A stretch of 64,000 nucleotides of DNA from Cellulomonas sp. SLBN-39 (GCF_006715865.1 NZ_VFOA01000001.1:1240001-1304000), one strand, 5' to 3'; counted from the first letter of the stretch, positions 7,471-14,838 are shown. Notes: generated from the letters alone by a model not told the origin. Numbers and translations: made by a program.

Positions 7471-8350
7471 GGAGACGATGACGCGACCAGCCATCCGCGC
7501 CAGCGGCCTGCGCATGTCGTACGGCGGCCGGCGCGTGCTCGACGACCTCGCGCTGACCGTCGGCACGGGCGAGGTCGTCGCGCTCCTCGGCCCCAACGGC
7601 GCGGGCAAGACCACCACCGTCGAGATCCTCGAGGGCTTCCGCCGCCGCGACGCCGGCACCGTCGAGGTGCTGGGCACGGACCCGGCGCACGGCGACGAGG
7701 CCTGGCGGGCGCGCGTCGGCGTGGTGCTGCAGTCCTGGCGGGACCACAAGCGGTGGCGGGTGCGCGCGCTGCTCGACCAGCTCGGCGCCGCCTACCGCCC
7801 GTACGGCGCGACCCGCCCCCGCCCCACCGACGAGCTGCTCGCCCGCGTGGGCCTGGAGTCCGCCGCCGGGCAGCGCGTGGGCACCCTGTCCGGCGGCCAG
7901 CGCCGCCGCCTCGACGTCGCCGTCGGCCTCGTCGGGCGCCCCGAGGTGCTGTTCCTCGACGAGCCCACCGCCGGCCTCGACCCCGCCGCCCGCCGCGAGT
8001 TCCACGAGCTGCTGCACGAGGTCGTCGACGACGGCGCCACCGTCCTGCTCACCACGCACGACCTCGCCGAGGCCGAGACCGTCGCCGACCGGATCCTGCT
8101 GCTCGTCGACGGCCGGCTCGTCGCCGACGGCAGCCCCGAGCAGCTCGCCCGCGACGTCGCCGGCCCGAGCGAGGTGCGCTGGACCGTCGGCGGCGTGCGG
8201 CACGTGCACGCCACCACCGACCCCGTCGCGTTCAGCCGGGCGCTGCTCACCGGCCCCGACGACGTCGAGGAGATCGAGGTCCGGCACGCGACGCTCGAGG
8301 ACGCCTACCTCGCGCTCGTCCACGCGTCCGACCAGGAGGAGCACCGATGA
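7469..8350 (+). CDS. ABC-2 type exporter, ATP-binding subunit
   Basis: The 293-residue ATPase has Walker A GPNGAGKTT (41-49), signature LSGGQ (about 140-144), Walker B LFLDEPTAGLD (about 160-170) and an H-loop in LLTTHDLAE. The sequence ALLGPNGAGKTTTVEILEGF is typical of drug- or lipid-exporting DrrA-like subunits. It overlaps the permease gene by ATGA (8347-8350), so both are made together and should form a homodimeric exporter in the cytoplasmic membrane. Start could be ATG 7469 or ATG 7478; neither has a strong ribosome site. The substrate is unknown. Confidence 0.9.
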   Translation: METMTRPAIRASGLRMSYGGRRVLDDLALTVGTGEVVALLGPNGAGKTTTVEILEGFRRRDAGTVEVLGTDPAHGDEAWRARVGVVLQSWRDHKRWRVRALLDQLGAAYRPYGATRPRPTDELLARVGLESAAGQRVGTLSGGQRRRLDVAVGLVGRPEVLFLDEPTAGLDPAARREFHELLHEVVDDGATVLLTTHDLAEAETVADRILLLVDGRLVADGSPEQLARDVAGPSEVRWTVGGVRHVHATTDPVAFSRALLTGPDDVEEIEVRHATLEDAYLALVHASDQEEHR

Positions 8351-9225
8351 GCACCGCGCACGGCACCGCTCGCCGCACCGCGGCGCCCGCCGTCCGGCTG
8401 GGCCTGCGCCGCGGCGTGACCGAGTTCGGGCACATGCTGCGCTCCCCCGAGGACGTCGGCTGGAACGTCGTCATCGGCGTCGCGCTCCTGGTCTACCTCG
8501 TCGCCAACCGCGACGTCATGCCCGGCGACGTCGGCGTGAGCATGCCGAACCTCGCGCTCCCCGGGATCCTGGCCTCGGCGATCATGTTCGGCATGACGAT
8601 GGGACCGGGGTTCGCGCTGGCCACCGAGGTGGAGGACGGGACCGTGCTGCGGCTGCGCGCCACGCCGCACGGCACGGTCACCTACAGCGTCGGGATGCTC
8701 GTCGCGCAGGCGCTCGGCGCCGTGCCCATGCTGGTGATCCTGCTCGCCCCCTGGCCGCTGCTGCTGGGTGACCCGATGCACCAGGGACCCGGCGGCTGGC
8801 TGGCCCTGGTCGGCTGGCTGCTGCTCGGCACGCTCGCGGTGCTGCCGATCGGCGTCGTGCTGGGTGCGCTGGCCGGGCGCCCGTCCCGGGTCGTGCCGTT
8901 CGGCGTCGCCCCGGTGGTGGCGCTGGCCTTCGTCTCGGGGGTGTTCGCGCCGCCCACGTGGCTGCCGGGCTGGGCCCAGGACGTCGTGCAGGTGTTCCCG
9001 CTCTACTGGCTGGCGCACGGGATCCGCGGGACGAGCCTGCCCCCGGGCGCGGAGGCGCTGGAGATCGGCGGCACCTGGGAGCCCGGCCTGGCCGTGCTGG
9101 TGCTCGGCGCGTGGGCCGTGGCCGGCCTCGTCGTCGCCCCGCTCGTGCTGCGCCGCATCACGTCCCGGCAGAGCGCGTCGTCGCTGGCCGCGCGCCTGCA
9201 GGCGCACCTGCAGCGGACGGCCTGA
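8347..9225 (+). CDS. ABC-2 type exporter, permease subunit
   Basis: A 292-residue permease with about six hydrophobic segments (near 40-58, 68-90, 112-140, 150-172, 178-200, 250-275), matching the ABC2_membrane fold. The motif ATEVEDGTVLRLRATP between the second and third segments is the usual coupling region of these exporters. It is coupled to the ATPase gene by a 4-nt overlap and followed after 2 nt by an XRE regulator, so the three genes form an operon. The role is export of a drug, lipid or polymer; which one cannot be told from sequence. Confidence 0.88.
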   Translation: MSTAHGTARRTAAPAVRLGLRRGVTEFGHMLRSPEDVGWNVVIGVALLVYLVANRDVMPGDVGVSMPNLALPGILASAIMFGMTMGPGFALATEVEDGTVLRLRATPHGTVTYSVGMLVAQALGAVPMLVILLAPWPLLLGDPMHQGPGGWLALVGWLLLGTLAVLPIGVVLGALAGRPSRVVPFGVAPVVALAFVSGVFAPPTWLPGWAQDVVQVFPLYWLAHGIRGTSLPPGAEALEIGGTWEPGLAVLVLGAWAVAGLVVAPLVLRRITSRQSASSLAARLQAHLQRTA

Positions 9226-9227
9226 GG

Positions 9228-9473
9228 GTGGCGCAGACCGGCGGCGAGACCGTCCACAACCGCATCAGCGTGCTGCGCGCGGAGCGCGGGGTCAGCCGGC
9301 GCGAGCTCGCCGACGCGCTCGGGGTGCACTACCAGACCGTGGGGTACCTGGAGCGGGGCGAGTACAGCCCGTCGCTGCACCTCGCGCTGCGGATCGCCGC
9401 GTTCTTCGACGTGCCCGTCGAGGTCGTGTTCGCGCTGGAGCCGTTCGCGCGGATCGGCGCACCGGCCGAGTGA
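9228..9473 (+). CDS. XRE-family transcriptional regulator
   Basis: An 81-residue protein that is almost entirely a helix-turn-helix domain: NRISVLRAERGVSRRELADA, then GVHYQTVGYLERGEYSPSL. This is the short YgzD/YozG-like type of DNA-binding protein often attached to ABC-2 exporter operons. The GTG at 9228 lies 2 nt after the permease stop, so translation is coupled. It probably regulates its own operon by binding the palindrome at 7451-7470; that link is inferred. It has no ligand-binding domain. Confidence 0.85.
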   Translation: MAQTGGETVHNRISVLRAERGVSRRELADALGVHYQTVGYLERGEYSPSLHLALRIAAFFDVPVEVVFALEPFARIGAPAE

Positions 9474-9508
9474 CGTGGCGCGCGCACGTGACGACCACGG
9501 TGTCATCG

Positions 9509-9534
9509 CTCCCGGGACCGTGAGGGTCCGGGAG
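9509..9534 (+). terminator. Hairpin after the ABC-2 operon
   Basis: CTCCCGGGACC (9509-9519) pairs with GGTCCGGGAG (9525-9534) with one bulged base. It lies 36 nt after the XRE stop codon and is the likely operon terminator. Confidence 0.55.
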
Positions 9535-9880
9535 CACGGCGTCCGCGTCCGAGCACAGAGGTGTCCCCGGTTGGACGCGAGGCTGGGCGACCTGCGGACA
9601 TACTGCACCTTTGCCACGTCTTGACGGAAGCCCCGGCGGCGATCCGTCACACATGCGTCACAATCGGACGGTCGTCCAGTCAGTGGTCAAGAACTCGTCA
9701 GATGAGACCCTTGTCATGGACGGGCGTCCGGTGCAGGATGGGCGCCGTCCTCCAGCGAGGCTGGGCGGCCGGACCAACGGGGACACGAGGGGACCGGTGT
9801 GCCACGGCACCCGGCGCAGGACCGCCCGCGCCCCGACGCCGGACGACGGCCCCTCCCTCCCTGCGCGCACCCCGCACGCA
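9535..9880. other. Gene-free stretch
   Basis: I see no supported gene here. The part around 9600-9720 is less GC-rich than its surroundings and contains a TTGACG (9621-9626) without a matching -10 at a proper distance. It separates the ABC-2 operon from the convergent aminopeptidase gene. Confidence 0.5.
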
Positions 9881-9923
9881 CGGCGAGGGCCGACGGGGAT
9901 CTCCCCCGCCGACCCTCGCGCCG
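9881..9923 (-). terminator. Hairpin downstream of the M28 peptidase gene
   Basis: CGGCGAGGG (9881-9889) can pair with CCCTCGCGCCG (9913-9923) with a small bulge, with an inner CGGGG/CCCCG stem. It lies 50 nt beyond the stop codon of the minus-strand M28 gene (9974). Confidence 0.5.
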
Positions 9924-9973
9924 ATCACCTGCTGCGCCGTCGGCCCCTCACCGGGCCGGGCGCGACCGCCCGG

Positions 9974-11515
9974 TCAGGCGGCGTCCTCGAAGAGGCGCGC
10001 ACCCTCGCCGTCCCCGTGCCGCCCCTTGCCGGGCTTCCACGGCTTGCCGTGGCCGCCCTGGTCGCCCGGGCCGGAGACGCCGTTGATCGCCGACGTGTCC
10101 TGCGCCAGGCTCGCCGTCGCGAACCCGACGGCCTTGGCCATGATGCCGAGCGCGGTCCGGTCGACGTTCGCCAGGTCGTCCTCGGGCGTGTGGTAGTTCG
10201 GGTCGTACGGGATGCCCGCGGTGCCGCCGAACAGCGCCACCTCCTCCTCCGTCTTGGACCCGTCCGCGCCCGTGAACAGGCCGGACGCGGGCACGCCGTT
10301 GACGATGAACGCCTGGTAGTCGGAGCGGCCCGAGAACTGCGAGTCGACCCACGGCTGGTCGATGCTGTCGAACCAGCCGGTGAAGACCTCCTCCGTGGCC
10401 ACCGACCCGTCGGGCACCGGGACGGGCGCCGGGTAGGTCGACTCGTCCGCGTCGTACACGCCGATGACGTAGTTCGGCGAGCCGACCATGTCGAAGTTCA
10501 GGTACGTCGCGATGCGGTCGAGCTCCCCCTCCTGCGTCGCGAGCTCCTCGACGTACGCGGTCGAGCCGATGAGGCCGAGCTCCTCGGCGCCCCACCACGC
10601 GAACCGCACGGTGTTGTTGAGCTTCTTCTGCTTGGCCAGCTGCACGGCGACCTCGAGCACCACCGCGGAGCCGGTGCCGTTGTCGTTGATGCCCGCACCG
10701 TCCTCGACGCTGTCGAGGTGCGCGCCGAGCATGACGACGTTGTCGTCGCGGCCCTTGCGGGTCTCGGCGATGACGTTGAAGCTCTCCGCGGTCTCGGTCC
10801 GGAAGCGCGTGTCGAGGGTGACCTCGACGGGCCCGGCGGCGGCCGCGGCGACGATCGCCTGGCCGTCGGCCTGCGTGGCCCCCGCGACCGGGACGGTCAC
10901 GAGCCCCTCGGCGCCGAGCGTGCCGAAGAGCATGCCCGTGGTGTTGTTGTAGACGACCACGCCGACCGCGCCGGCGGCCTCCGCGACGGTGGCCTTGGTG
11001 GCGAAGGGGCACGTGCCGCGGCTGACCACGGCGATCGTCCCCGCCACGTCGACGCCGGCCCACGCCTCCGGGGCGCAGCCGAGCGGGTCAGCCGGCACCG
11101 ACACCGGTGCGGTCACGCCGCCCTCGGCGGTGCTGGGGGCGAACTCCATCTGGTCGACCTCGTAGGTCGCGCCGCCGGTCACCGTCAGCGAGGCGGCCTC
11201 GACGATCTCCTGGTCGAACGTGAACGGGTCGCGGGTGGTGGTGTACCCCGCCTTGCGCAAGGTGCGCTCCACGTACCGCGCGCTGTCCTCGTACCCGCTG
11301 GTCAGCGCCGCGCGGTTGCCGTCGTTGCGCTCGGCGACCCGCTCGAACGCCTCCAGGTGCCTCATGACCGCGCGGGTGCTGATCTGCTGGGCGAACCTCT
11401 CCGGCGACGTGCCGCCGCCTCGGCCGTGCGCGAGCGCGGGCGGCGCGGCGATCGCGCCCATCCCGAGCGCGAGCGCGACGACGCCCGCGAGGGTGGTGGT
11501 GCGTCGAGCTGACAC
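9974..11515 (-). CDS. Secreted M28-family aminopeptidase with PA domain
   Basis: This 513-residue protein has a Sec signal peptide ending at about residue 29 (PPALA-HG). A protease-associated insert (about 125-235, with VSRGTCPFATKA) is followed by a zinc-peptidase domain. Zinc ligands and catalytic residues are visible: His266 (GAHLDS), Asp278 (GINDNGTG), Glu311/312 (WWGAEELGLIGS), Asp342 (LNFDMVG) and His442 (YHTPEDD). It should remove N-terminal amino acids from peptides outside the cell, like the Streptomyces aminopeptidase. The tail after about 480 is Gly/Lys/His-rich and of unknown purpose. A possible -10 (TACGGT, minus strand, 11593-11598) lies about 80 nt upstream. It is transcribed alone. 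Confidence 0.93.
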   Translation of the reverse strand: MSARRTTTLAGVVALALGMGAIAAPPALAHGRGGGTSPERFAQQISTRAVMRHLEAFERVAERNDGNRAALTSGYEDSARYVERTLRKAGYTTTRDPFTFDQEIVEAASLTVTGGATYEVDQMEFAPSTAEGGVTAPVSVPADPLGCAPEAWAGVDVAGTIAVVSRGTCPFATKATVAEAAGAVGVVVYNNTTGMLFGTLGAEGLVTVPVAGATQADGQAIVAAAAAGPVEVTLDTRFRTETAESFNVIAETRKGRDDNVVMLGAHLDSVEDGAGINDNGTGSAVVLEVAVQLAKQKKLNNTVRFAWWGAEELGLIGSTAYVEELATQEGELDRIATYLNFDMVGSPNYVIGVYDADESTYPAPVPVPDGSVATEEVFTGWFDSIDQPWVDSQFSGRSDYQAFIVNGVPASGLFTGADGSKTEEEVALFGGTAGIPYDPNYHTPEDDLANVDRTALGIMAKAVGFATASLAQDTSAINGVSGPGDQGGHGKPWKPGKGRHGDGEGARLFEDAA

Positions 11516-11622
11516 GGTGGTGCCCCCTTCTCCACGGTGGGCCGCGACGTCGCTGCCGCGGCCGCCCCCGGCCTCACCCGGGACGCGGGTTCACCGTAGG
11601 CTCACGGGCGGCTCACAGTCAC

Positions 11623-11655
11623 CACATGGGATGACATCGCGGTTACATCCATGTG
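11623..11655. promoter_or_regulatory. Imperfect palindrome between divergent genes
   Basis: CACATGGGATG (11623-11633) and CATCCATGTG (11646-11655) are inverted copies apart from one extra G. The pair sits between the divergent M28 and MetE-like genes and could be a regulator site or an RNA hairpin. Confidence 0.35.
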
Positions 11656-11719
11656 ACTTGGCGGCGCGTCGGCCGGCGCGGCGCGACGGACGTCCGGGGC
11701 GACCGGGTCGGGGCGGTCG

Positions 11720-11725
11720 TAGCAT
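11720..11725 (+). promoter_or_regulatory. -10 element of a leaderless promoter (TAGCAT)
   Basis: TAGCAT matches TANNNT and ends 8 nt before the GTG at 11734. No ribosome site precedes that GTG, which agrees with a leaderless mRNA. Confidence 0.45.
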
Positions 11726-11733
11726 CGGCTGAC

Positions 11734-12927
11734 GTGACCACCATCGCCACCACGCACGCCGGCTCGCTGCCCCGCACGCCCGAGCTCATCGCCGCCAACG
11801 CGGCCCGCGCCGCCGGCGAGCAGCGGCCCGACTGGGACGAGTTCCTGCAGGCGCAGGTGGTGGCGCTCGTACAGCGCCAGGTCGACCTGGGCATCACGGT
11901 CCCCGGCGACGGCGAGTACGGCAAGGCCATGAGCAGCACCGTCGACTTCGGCGCGTGGTGGTCCTACTCGTTCCAGCGCACCGGCGGGCTCTCGCTGGAC
12001 ACGTCCATGGACTGGGCCGTCGGGCGCCACCTGTCGACGCCTGGCCGCCTGCGCACCACCGGCTTCGTGCACCGTCGCGACCACCAGCGCTTCGCCGCGG
12101 CGTACGAGGACCCGACGTCCGGCGTCATGTCGGGCGAGGCCCCGACGAACTTCCCGAAGGCGACCGGCCCCCTCACCTACACGGGCCACGACGCCATCGC
12201 GGCCGACGTCGCGAACATGCGCGCCGCGCTCGACGCGACCGGCGCGACGTCGGGCTTCCTCACCTCGCTGGCCCCGGGCTCGGCGGCGCGGCTGGCAGAC
12301 GAGCACTACGGCGACGACCGGGCGTACCTGTTCGCGTGGGCCGACGTGCTGCGCGAGGAGTACCGGGCGATCATCGACGCCGGCCTCGTGCTCCAGGTCG
12401 ACGACCCCTCGATCGCCGAGAACTGGGACCAGATCGAGCCCGAACCGTCCCTCGACGACTACCTGGCCTTCACCCAGCTGCGGGTCGACGCGCTCAACCA
12501 CGCGCTGCGCGGCCTGCCGAAGGACCGCATCCGGTTCCACCTGTGCTGGGGCTCCTGGCACGGCCCGCACACCACCGACCTGCCGATGAAGGACATCGTC
12601 GGCACGATGCTGCAGGTGCAGGCCGGGGCGTTCTCGTTCGAGGCCGCGAACGTGCGGCACGAGCACGAGTACCGCGTCTGGGACGACGTGGAGCTGCCCG
12701 CGGGCGCCGTGATCCTGCCCGGCGTCGTCTCGCACGCGACCAACGTGGTCGAGCACCCCGAGCTGGTGGCCGAGCGGATCGAGCGGTTCGCGTCCCGCGT
12801 GGGCCCCGAGAACGTCGTGGCCTCGACGGACTGCGGGCTCGGCGGCCGGGTCCACCCCCAGATCGCCTGGGCCAAGCTCGAGTCCCTGGCCGAGGGCGCC
12901 CGGATCGCCTCGTCCCGCCTCGCCTGA
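11734..12927 (+). CDS. MetE-like cobalamin-independent methionine synthase family protein
   Basis: A 397-residue protein resembling only the C-terminal catalytic barrel of MetE. It begins TTHAGSLPRTPEL and keeps zinc-ligand motifs: His269 and Cys271 in HLCWG, and Cys367 in STDCGLGG. It lacks the N-terminal half that full MetE uses for folate polyglutamate binding. Members of this short branch are annotated as methionine synthase II or 5-methyltetrahydropteroyltriglutamate methyltransferase-like and may use small methyl donors or other thiol-directed alkyl transfers. A full metE lies at 61.5 kb, so this protein probably has a different substrate. GTG 11734 is supported by the -10 element upstream. 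Confidence 0.85.
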   Translation: MTTIATTHAGSLPRTPELIAANAARAAGEQRPDWDEFLQAQVVALVQRQVDLGITVPGDGEYGKAMSSTVDFGAWWSYSFQRTGGLSLDTSMDWAVGRHLSTPGRLRTTGFVHRRDHQRFAAAYEDPTSGVMSGEAPTNFPKATGPLTYTGHDAIAADVANMRAALDATGATSGFLTSLAPGSAARLADEHYGDDRAYLFAWADVLREEYRAIIDAGLVLQVDDPSIAENWDQIEPEPSLDDYLAFTQLRVDALNHALRGLPKDRIRFHLCWGSWHGPHTTDLPMKDIVGTMLQVQAGAFSFEAANVRHEHEYRVWDDVELPAGAVILPGVVSHATNVVEHPELVAERIERFASRVGPENVVASTDCGLGGRVHPQIAWAKLESLAEGARIASSRLA

Positions 12928-13001
12928 CCCGAGCCCCGACCTGCCCTCCAGCCCTCACCCACCTCCCCTCCTCCCCGCCGTCCCCTCCCTCCTCCCGCTC
13001 C

Positions 13002-13204
13002 CCGTCATCGGTGACGCCCCACACCCGACCGACGCCACCGATCACGGCGTCGCCACCGGTGACGAGATCGACGATCCGAGCGACCCCGTGATCGGTGGCG
13101 CGGCTTGCGGGCGCGGCGCCACGGATGACGGGTCCACCCCTCGGACCTGCCGCCGAGTCCGTCATCGGTGGCGGGACGCCGTCTCGTCGCGCCACCGATG
13201 ACGG
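13002..13204. repeat. Seven copies of a 15-bp repeat in alternating orientation
   Basis: The unit CCGTCATCGGTGGCG or its complement occurs at 13002-13016, 13033-13047 (inverted), 13051-13065 (inverted), 13086-13100, 13117-13131 (inverted), 13159-13173 and 13190-13204 (inverted), with 0-2 mismatches. Copies 1/2, 4/5 and 6/7 face each other and could form three hairpins. The cluster fills the gap between the MetE-like gene and nrdI. It does not resemble the NrdR box. I do not recognise the family; regulator sites or a REP-like element are both possible. A C-rich tract (about 12942-13003) precedes it. Confidence 0.7.
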
Positions 13205-13211
13205 GCTCGGC

Positions 13212-13291
13212 GGGGTGGGGGGTTGGGGGGTGGGTGGGGTGGGGACCATCGTCCTGGGGGGAGGGGTGGGACCCGGGGTGGGGTGGGTGGG
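13212..13291 (+). other. G-run tract with quadruplex potential before nrdI
   Basis: The + strand has six runs of 3-6 G separated by one or two T in 13212-13244, then six more runs in 13256-13291. Both blocks satisfy the usual G3+N1-7 quadruplex pattern. The second block ends at the nrdI start codon, so in the mRNA it would replace or mask a ribosome site. Confidence 0.65.
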
Positions 13292-13716
13292 TGCGTCGGA
13301 CCCCCGTGTACTACTACTCGTCGGCCAGCGGGCTCGTGCGGACGTTCGCCGAGCGGCTGGACCGGCCGACGGCCAACCTCGCCGAGCGGGAGCACCGGCG
13401 CAGCGAGGTCGACGGGCCGTGGGTGCTGCTCACGCCGTCGTACAAGACCGGCAACGACGCGAACGACACGATCCCCGAGGGGGTGCGTCGCTTCCTGCGC
13501 TCCGCGCACAACCGGCGGCTGCTGGTGGGGGTGATGGGCTCGGGCAACCGCAACTTCGGCGCGTACTACCAGAAGGCGGCGCGCGAGGTCGCGGCCCGGT
13601 CCGGGCGGCCCGTGCTGTTCGAGTTCGAGCTGGCGGGCACGCGGTGGGACGTCGAGGAGGCCGAGCGCATCCTCACCGCGCTCGACGAGGCGCTCGACGC
13701 GCGCCACGCGTCCTGA
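13291..13716 (+). CDS. nrdI: NrdI, class Ib ribonucleotide reductase flavodoxin
   Basis: The 141-residue protein has the flavodoxin-like NrdI pattern: VYYYSSASGLVRTFAERL for phosphate and FMN binding, VLLTPSYKTG, then GVMGSGNRNFGAYYQKA and FEFELAGTRWDVE. NrdI supplies an oxidant derived from reduced FMN to assemble the dimanganese-tyrosyl cofactor of NrdF. The normal partners nrdH, nrdE and nrdF are absent from this window, so it is an orphan copy. The start is GTG 13291 or GTG 13306. Upstream lies an extraordinary G-run tract and a repeat cluster, so expression control is probably unusual. Confidence 0.88.
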   Translation: MRRTPVYYYSSASGLVRTFAERLDRPTANLAEREHRRSEVDGPWVLLTPSYKTGNDANDTIPEGVRRFLRSAHNRRLLVGVMGSGNRNFGAYYQKAAREVAARSGRPVLFEFELAGTRWDVEEAERILTALDEALDARHAS

Positions 13717-13785
13717 CCGGGCCGCCGCAGGCCCGGGTCGCGGGCGGCACCCGCCTCGGCGATGCTGGCCGCCGGGGGTGGTGGC

Positions 13786-13920
13786 ATGAGCGGGCACGGG
13801 GAGCACGAGCCGTGGGGCGACGAGCGGCGCACGCGCCAGCTCGTCCGGGTGATCACCGGGCTCGCGGTCGTCATCGTGCTGGGCGCGGTGGTCGGGATGG
13901 TCTACGTCGTCCTCGGCTGA
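13786..13920 (+). CDS. Small single-pass membrane protein (44 aa)
   Basis: A 44-residue reading frame starts at ATG 13786 with MSGHGEHEPWGDERRTRQLV and ends with a hydrophobic segment (about residues 22-43, VITGLAVVIVLGAVVGMVYV). The charged, Arg-rich start should stay in the cytoplasm, giving one membrane helix. A G-rich ribosome site (GGGGGTGGTGG) lies upstream. It follows nrdI by 69 nt and precedes the GntR operator region. I do not recognise the family. The sharp charged-then-hydrophobic organisation and ribosome site argue that it is real. Confidence 0.55.
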   Translation: MSGHGEHEPWGDERRTRQLVRVITGLAVVIVLGAVVGMVYVVLG

Positions 13921-13941
13921 GCGGTTCGTGGGGCTTCCTCG

Positions 13942-13968
13942 CTGACATGTCAGTGGCTAACATGTCAG
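13942..13968. promoter_or_regulatory. Two adjacent operators over the GntR promoter
   Basis: CTGACATGTCAG (13942-13953, perfect palindrome) is followed 15 bp on by CTAACATGTCAG (13957-13968), one mismatch from perfect. The mismatch creates TAACAT (13958-13963), a TANNNT -10 element exactly 6 nt before the GTG at 13970. The regulator would therefore sit on the -10 element and repress its own leaderless transcript. Confidence 0.7.
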
Positions 13969-13969
13969 T

Positions 13970-14590
13970 GTGACGACCGCCGCCCGCAAGCCCCTGCTGC
14001 GCGAGGTCGCGACCGAGCGCCTGCGCGACGCCATCGTCGCCGGCGACCTCGCGCCCGGCGAGGTGGTCAAGGACGCCCAGCTCGCGCAGCGCCTCGGCAT
14101 GACCGTGGCCCCCGTCCGCGACGCGCTCGCCCGGCTGGCCGACGAGGGCCTGGTCGAGTCCAAGCCGCAGAGCCACACCCGCGTGACACCGCTCGTGCTG
14201 CGGACGGTGCGGGACGCGCTGGCGGTGCTCCAGGTGGTGCACGAGCTGGTGGCGCGCGAGGCCGCCGACCTGGTCACGGAGGCCGACCTGGTGGCGATGC
14301 GCGCGGCGAACACGCGGTTCCGGTCCGCGGCGGCCGCGGGCGACGTGGAGGCCGCGGTCGCGGCGGACGACGCGCTGCACGGCGTGCTCGTGGACCGCTG
14401 CGGCAACCGTGCGGCCCGCGCCACGATCGCCCGGTGGACGCCGCTCGTGCGCCGCATCGAGCGCCGCCGGTTCACCCCCACGCACGGCGCGGAGTCCGCC
14501 GACCGGCACGACGAGCTCATCGCCGCGTGCGCTGCGCACGACCCGGACGCGGCCGCCGCGATCACCCGCACCATCTGGGCCTCCATCTAG
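13970..14590 (+). CDS. GntR-family (FadR-type) regulator, likely controls acdS
   Basis: The 206-residue protein has a winged helix at about 8-75 (LREVATERLRDAIVAGDLAP and MTVAPVRDALARLADEGLVE), followed by an all-helical FCD ligand-binding domain with HELVAREAADL, ADDALHGVLVD and a late RHDELIAACAAHD. Such proteins are metabolite-responsive repressors or activators. Five matching palindromes lie in its own promoter and between it and acdS, so it is expected to autoregulate and to control acdS, with ACC or a related amino acid as inducer. GntR genes beside acdS are known in actinobacteria. Start GTG 13970 is set by the -10 element inside the second operator. Confidence 0.88.
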   Translation: MTTAARKPLLREVATERLRDAIVAGDLAPGEVVKDAQLAQRLGMTVAPVRDALARLADEGLVESKPQSHTRVTPLVLRTVRDALAVLQVVHELVAREAADLVTEADLVAMRAANTRFRSAAAAGDVEAAVAADDALHGVLVDRCGNRAARATIARWTPLVRRIERRRFTPTHGAESADRHDELIAACAAHDPDAAAAITRTIWASI

Positions 14591-14602
14591 CGCCTGCCGG
14601 CA

Positions 14603-14614
14603 CTGACATGTCAG
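14603..14614. promoter_or_regulatory. GntR operator copy 3 (CTGACATGTCAG)
   Basis: Perfect copy of the palindrome, 13 nt after the GntR stop codon. It could be the distal site for looping or a terminator-proximal regulatory site. Confidence 0.6.
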
Positions 14615-14697
14615 AGCAGGCTTCCTGACCGCCCTCCCCCGGACCGACAGCCACCGACCCCGCACCGCGCACCCGCCCACCTCCTCTCCGCCCGCGA

Positions 14698-14709
14698 CTG
14701 ACATGTCAG
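14698..14709. promoter_or_regulatory. GntR operator copy 4 (CTGACATGTCAG)
   Basis: Perfect copy with symmetric flanks (A...T, 14 bp), about 130 bp upstream of the acdS start. It is placed where an acdS promoter could lie. Confidence 0.6.
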
Positions 14710-14805
14710 TGCCGAGCCCTCATTCCCACCCAGACCTGCCCGTACCCACCCCACCGCCGGACCCCGCCGGTCCCACCGGCGTCCCGCGACGAGCCACGCC
14801 CAGCA

Positions 14806-14817
14806 CTGACATGTCAG
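14806..14817. promoter_or_regulatory. GntR operator copy 5 (CTGACATGTCAG)
   Basis: Perfect copy ending 21 nt before the acdS ATG and 10 nt before its ribosome site (GGAGG, 14828-14832). Binding here should block acdS transcription directly. Confidence 0.65.
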
Positions 14818-14838
14818 CCCCGACCCCGGAGGACCCCG

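Noticed and set aside
13002..13204. CRISPR array
   Set aside because: Repeats are only 15 bp, alternate in orientation, have irregular spacing and no cas genes are present.
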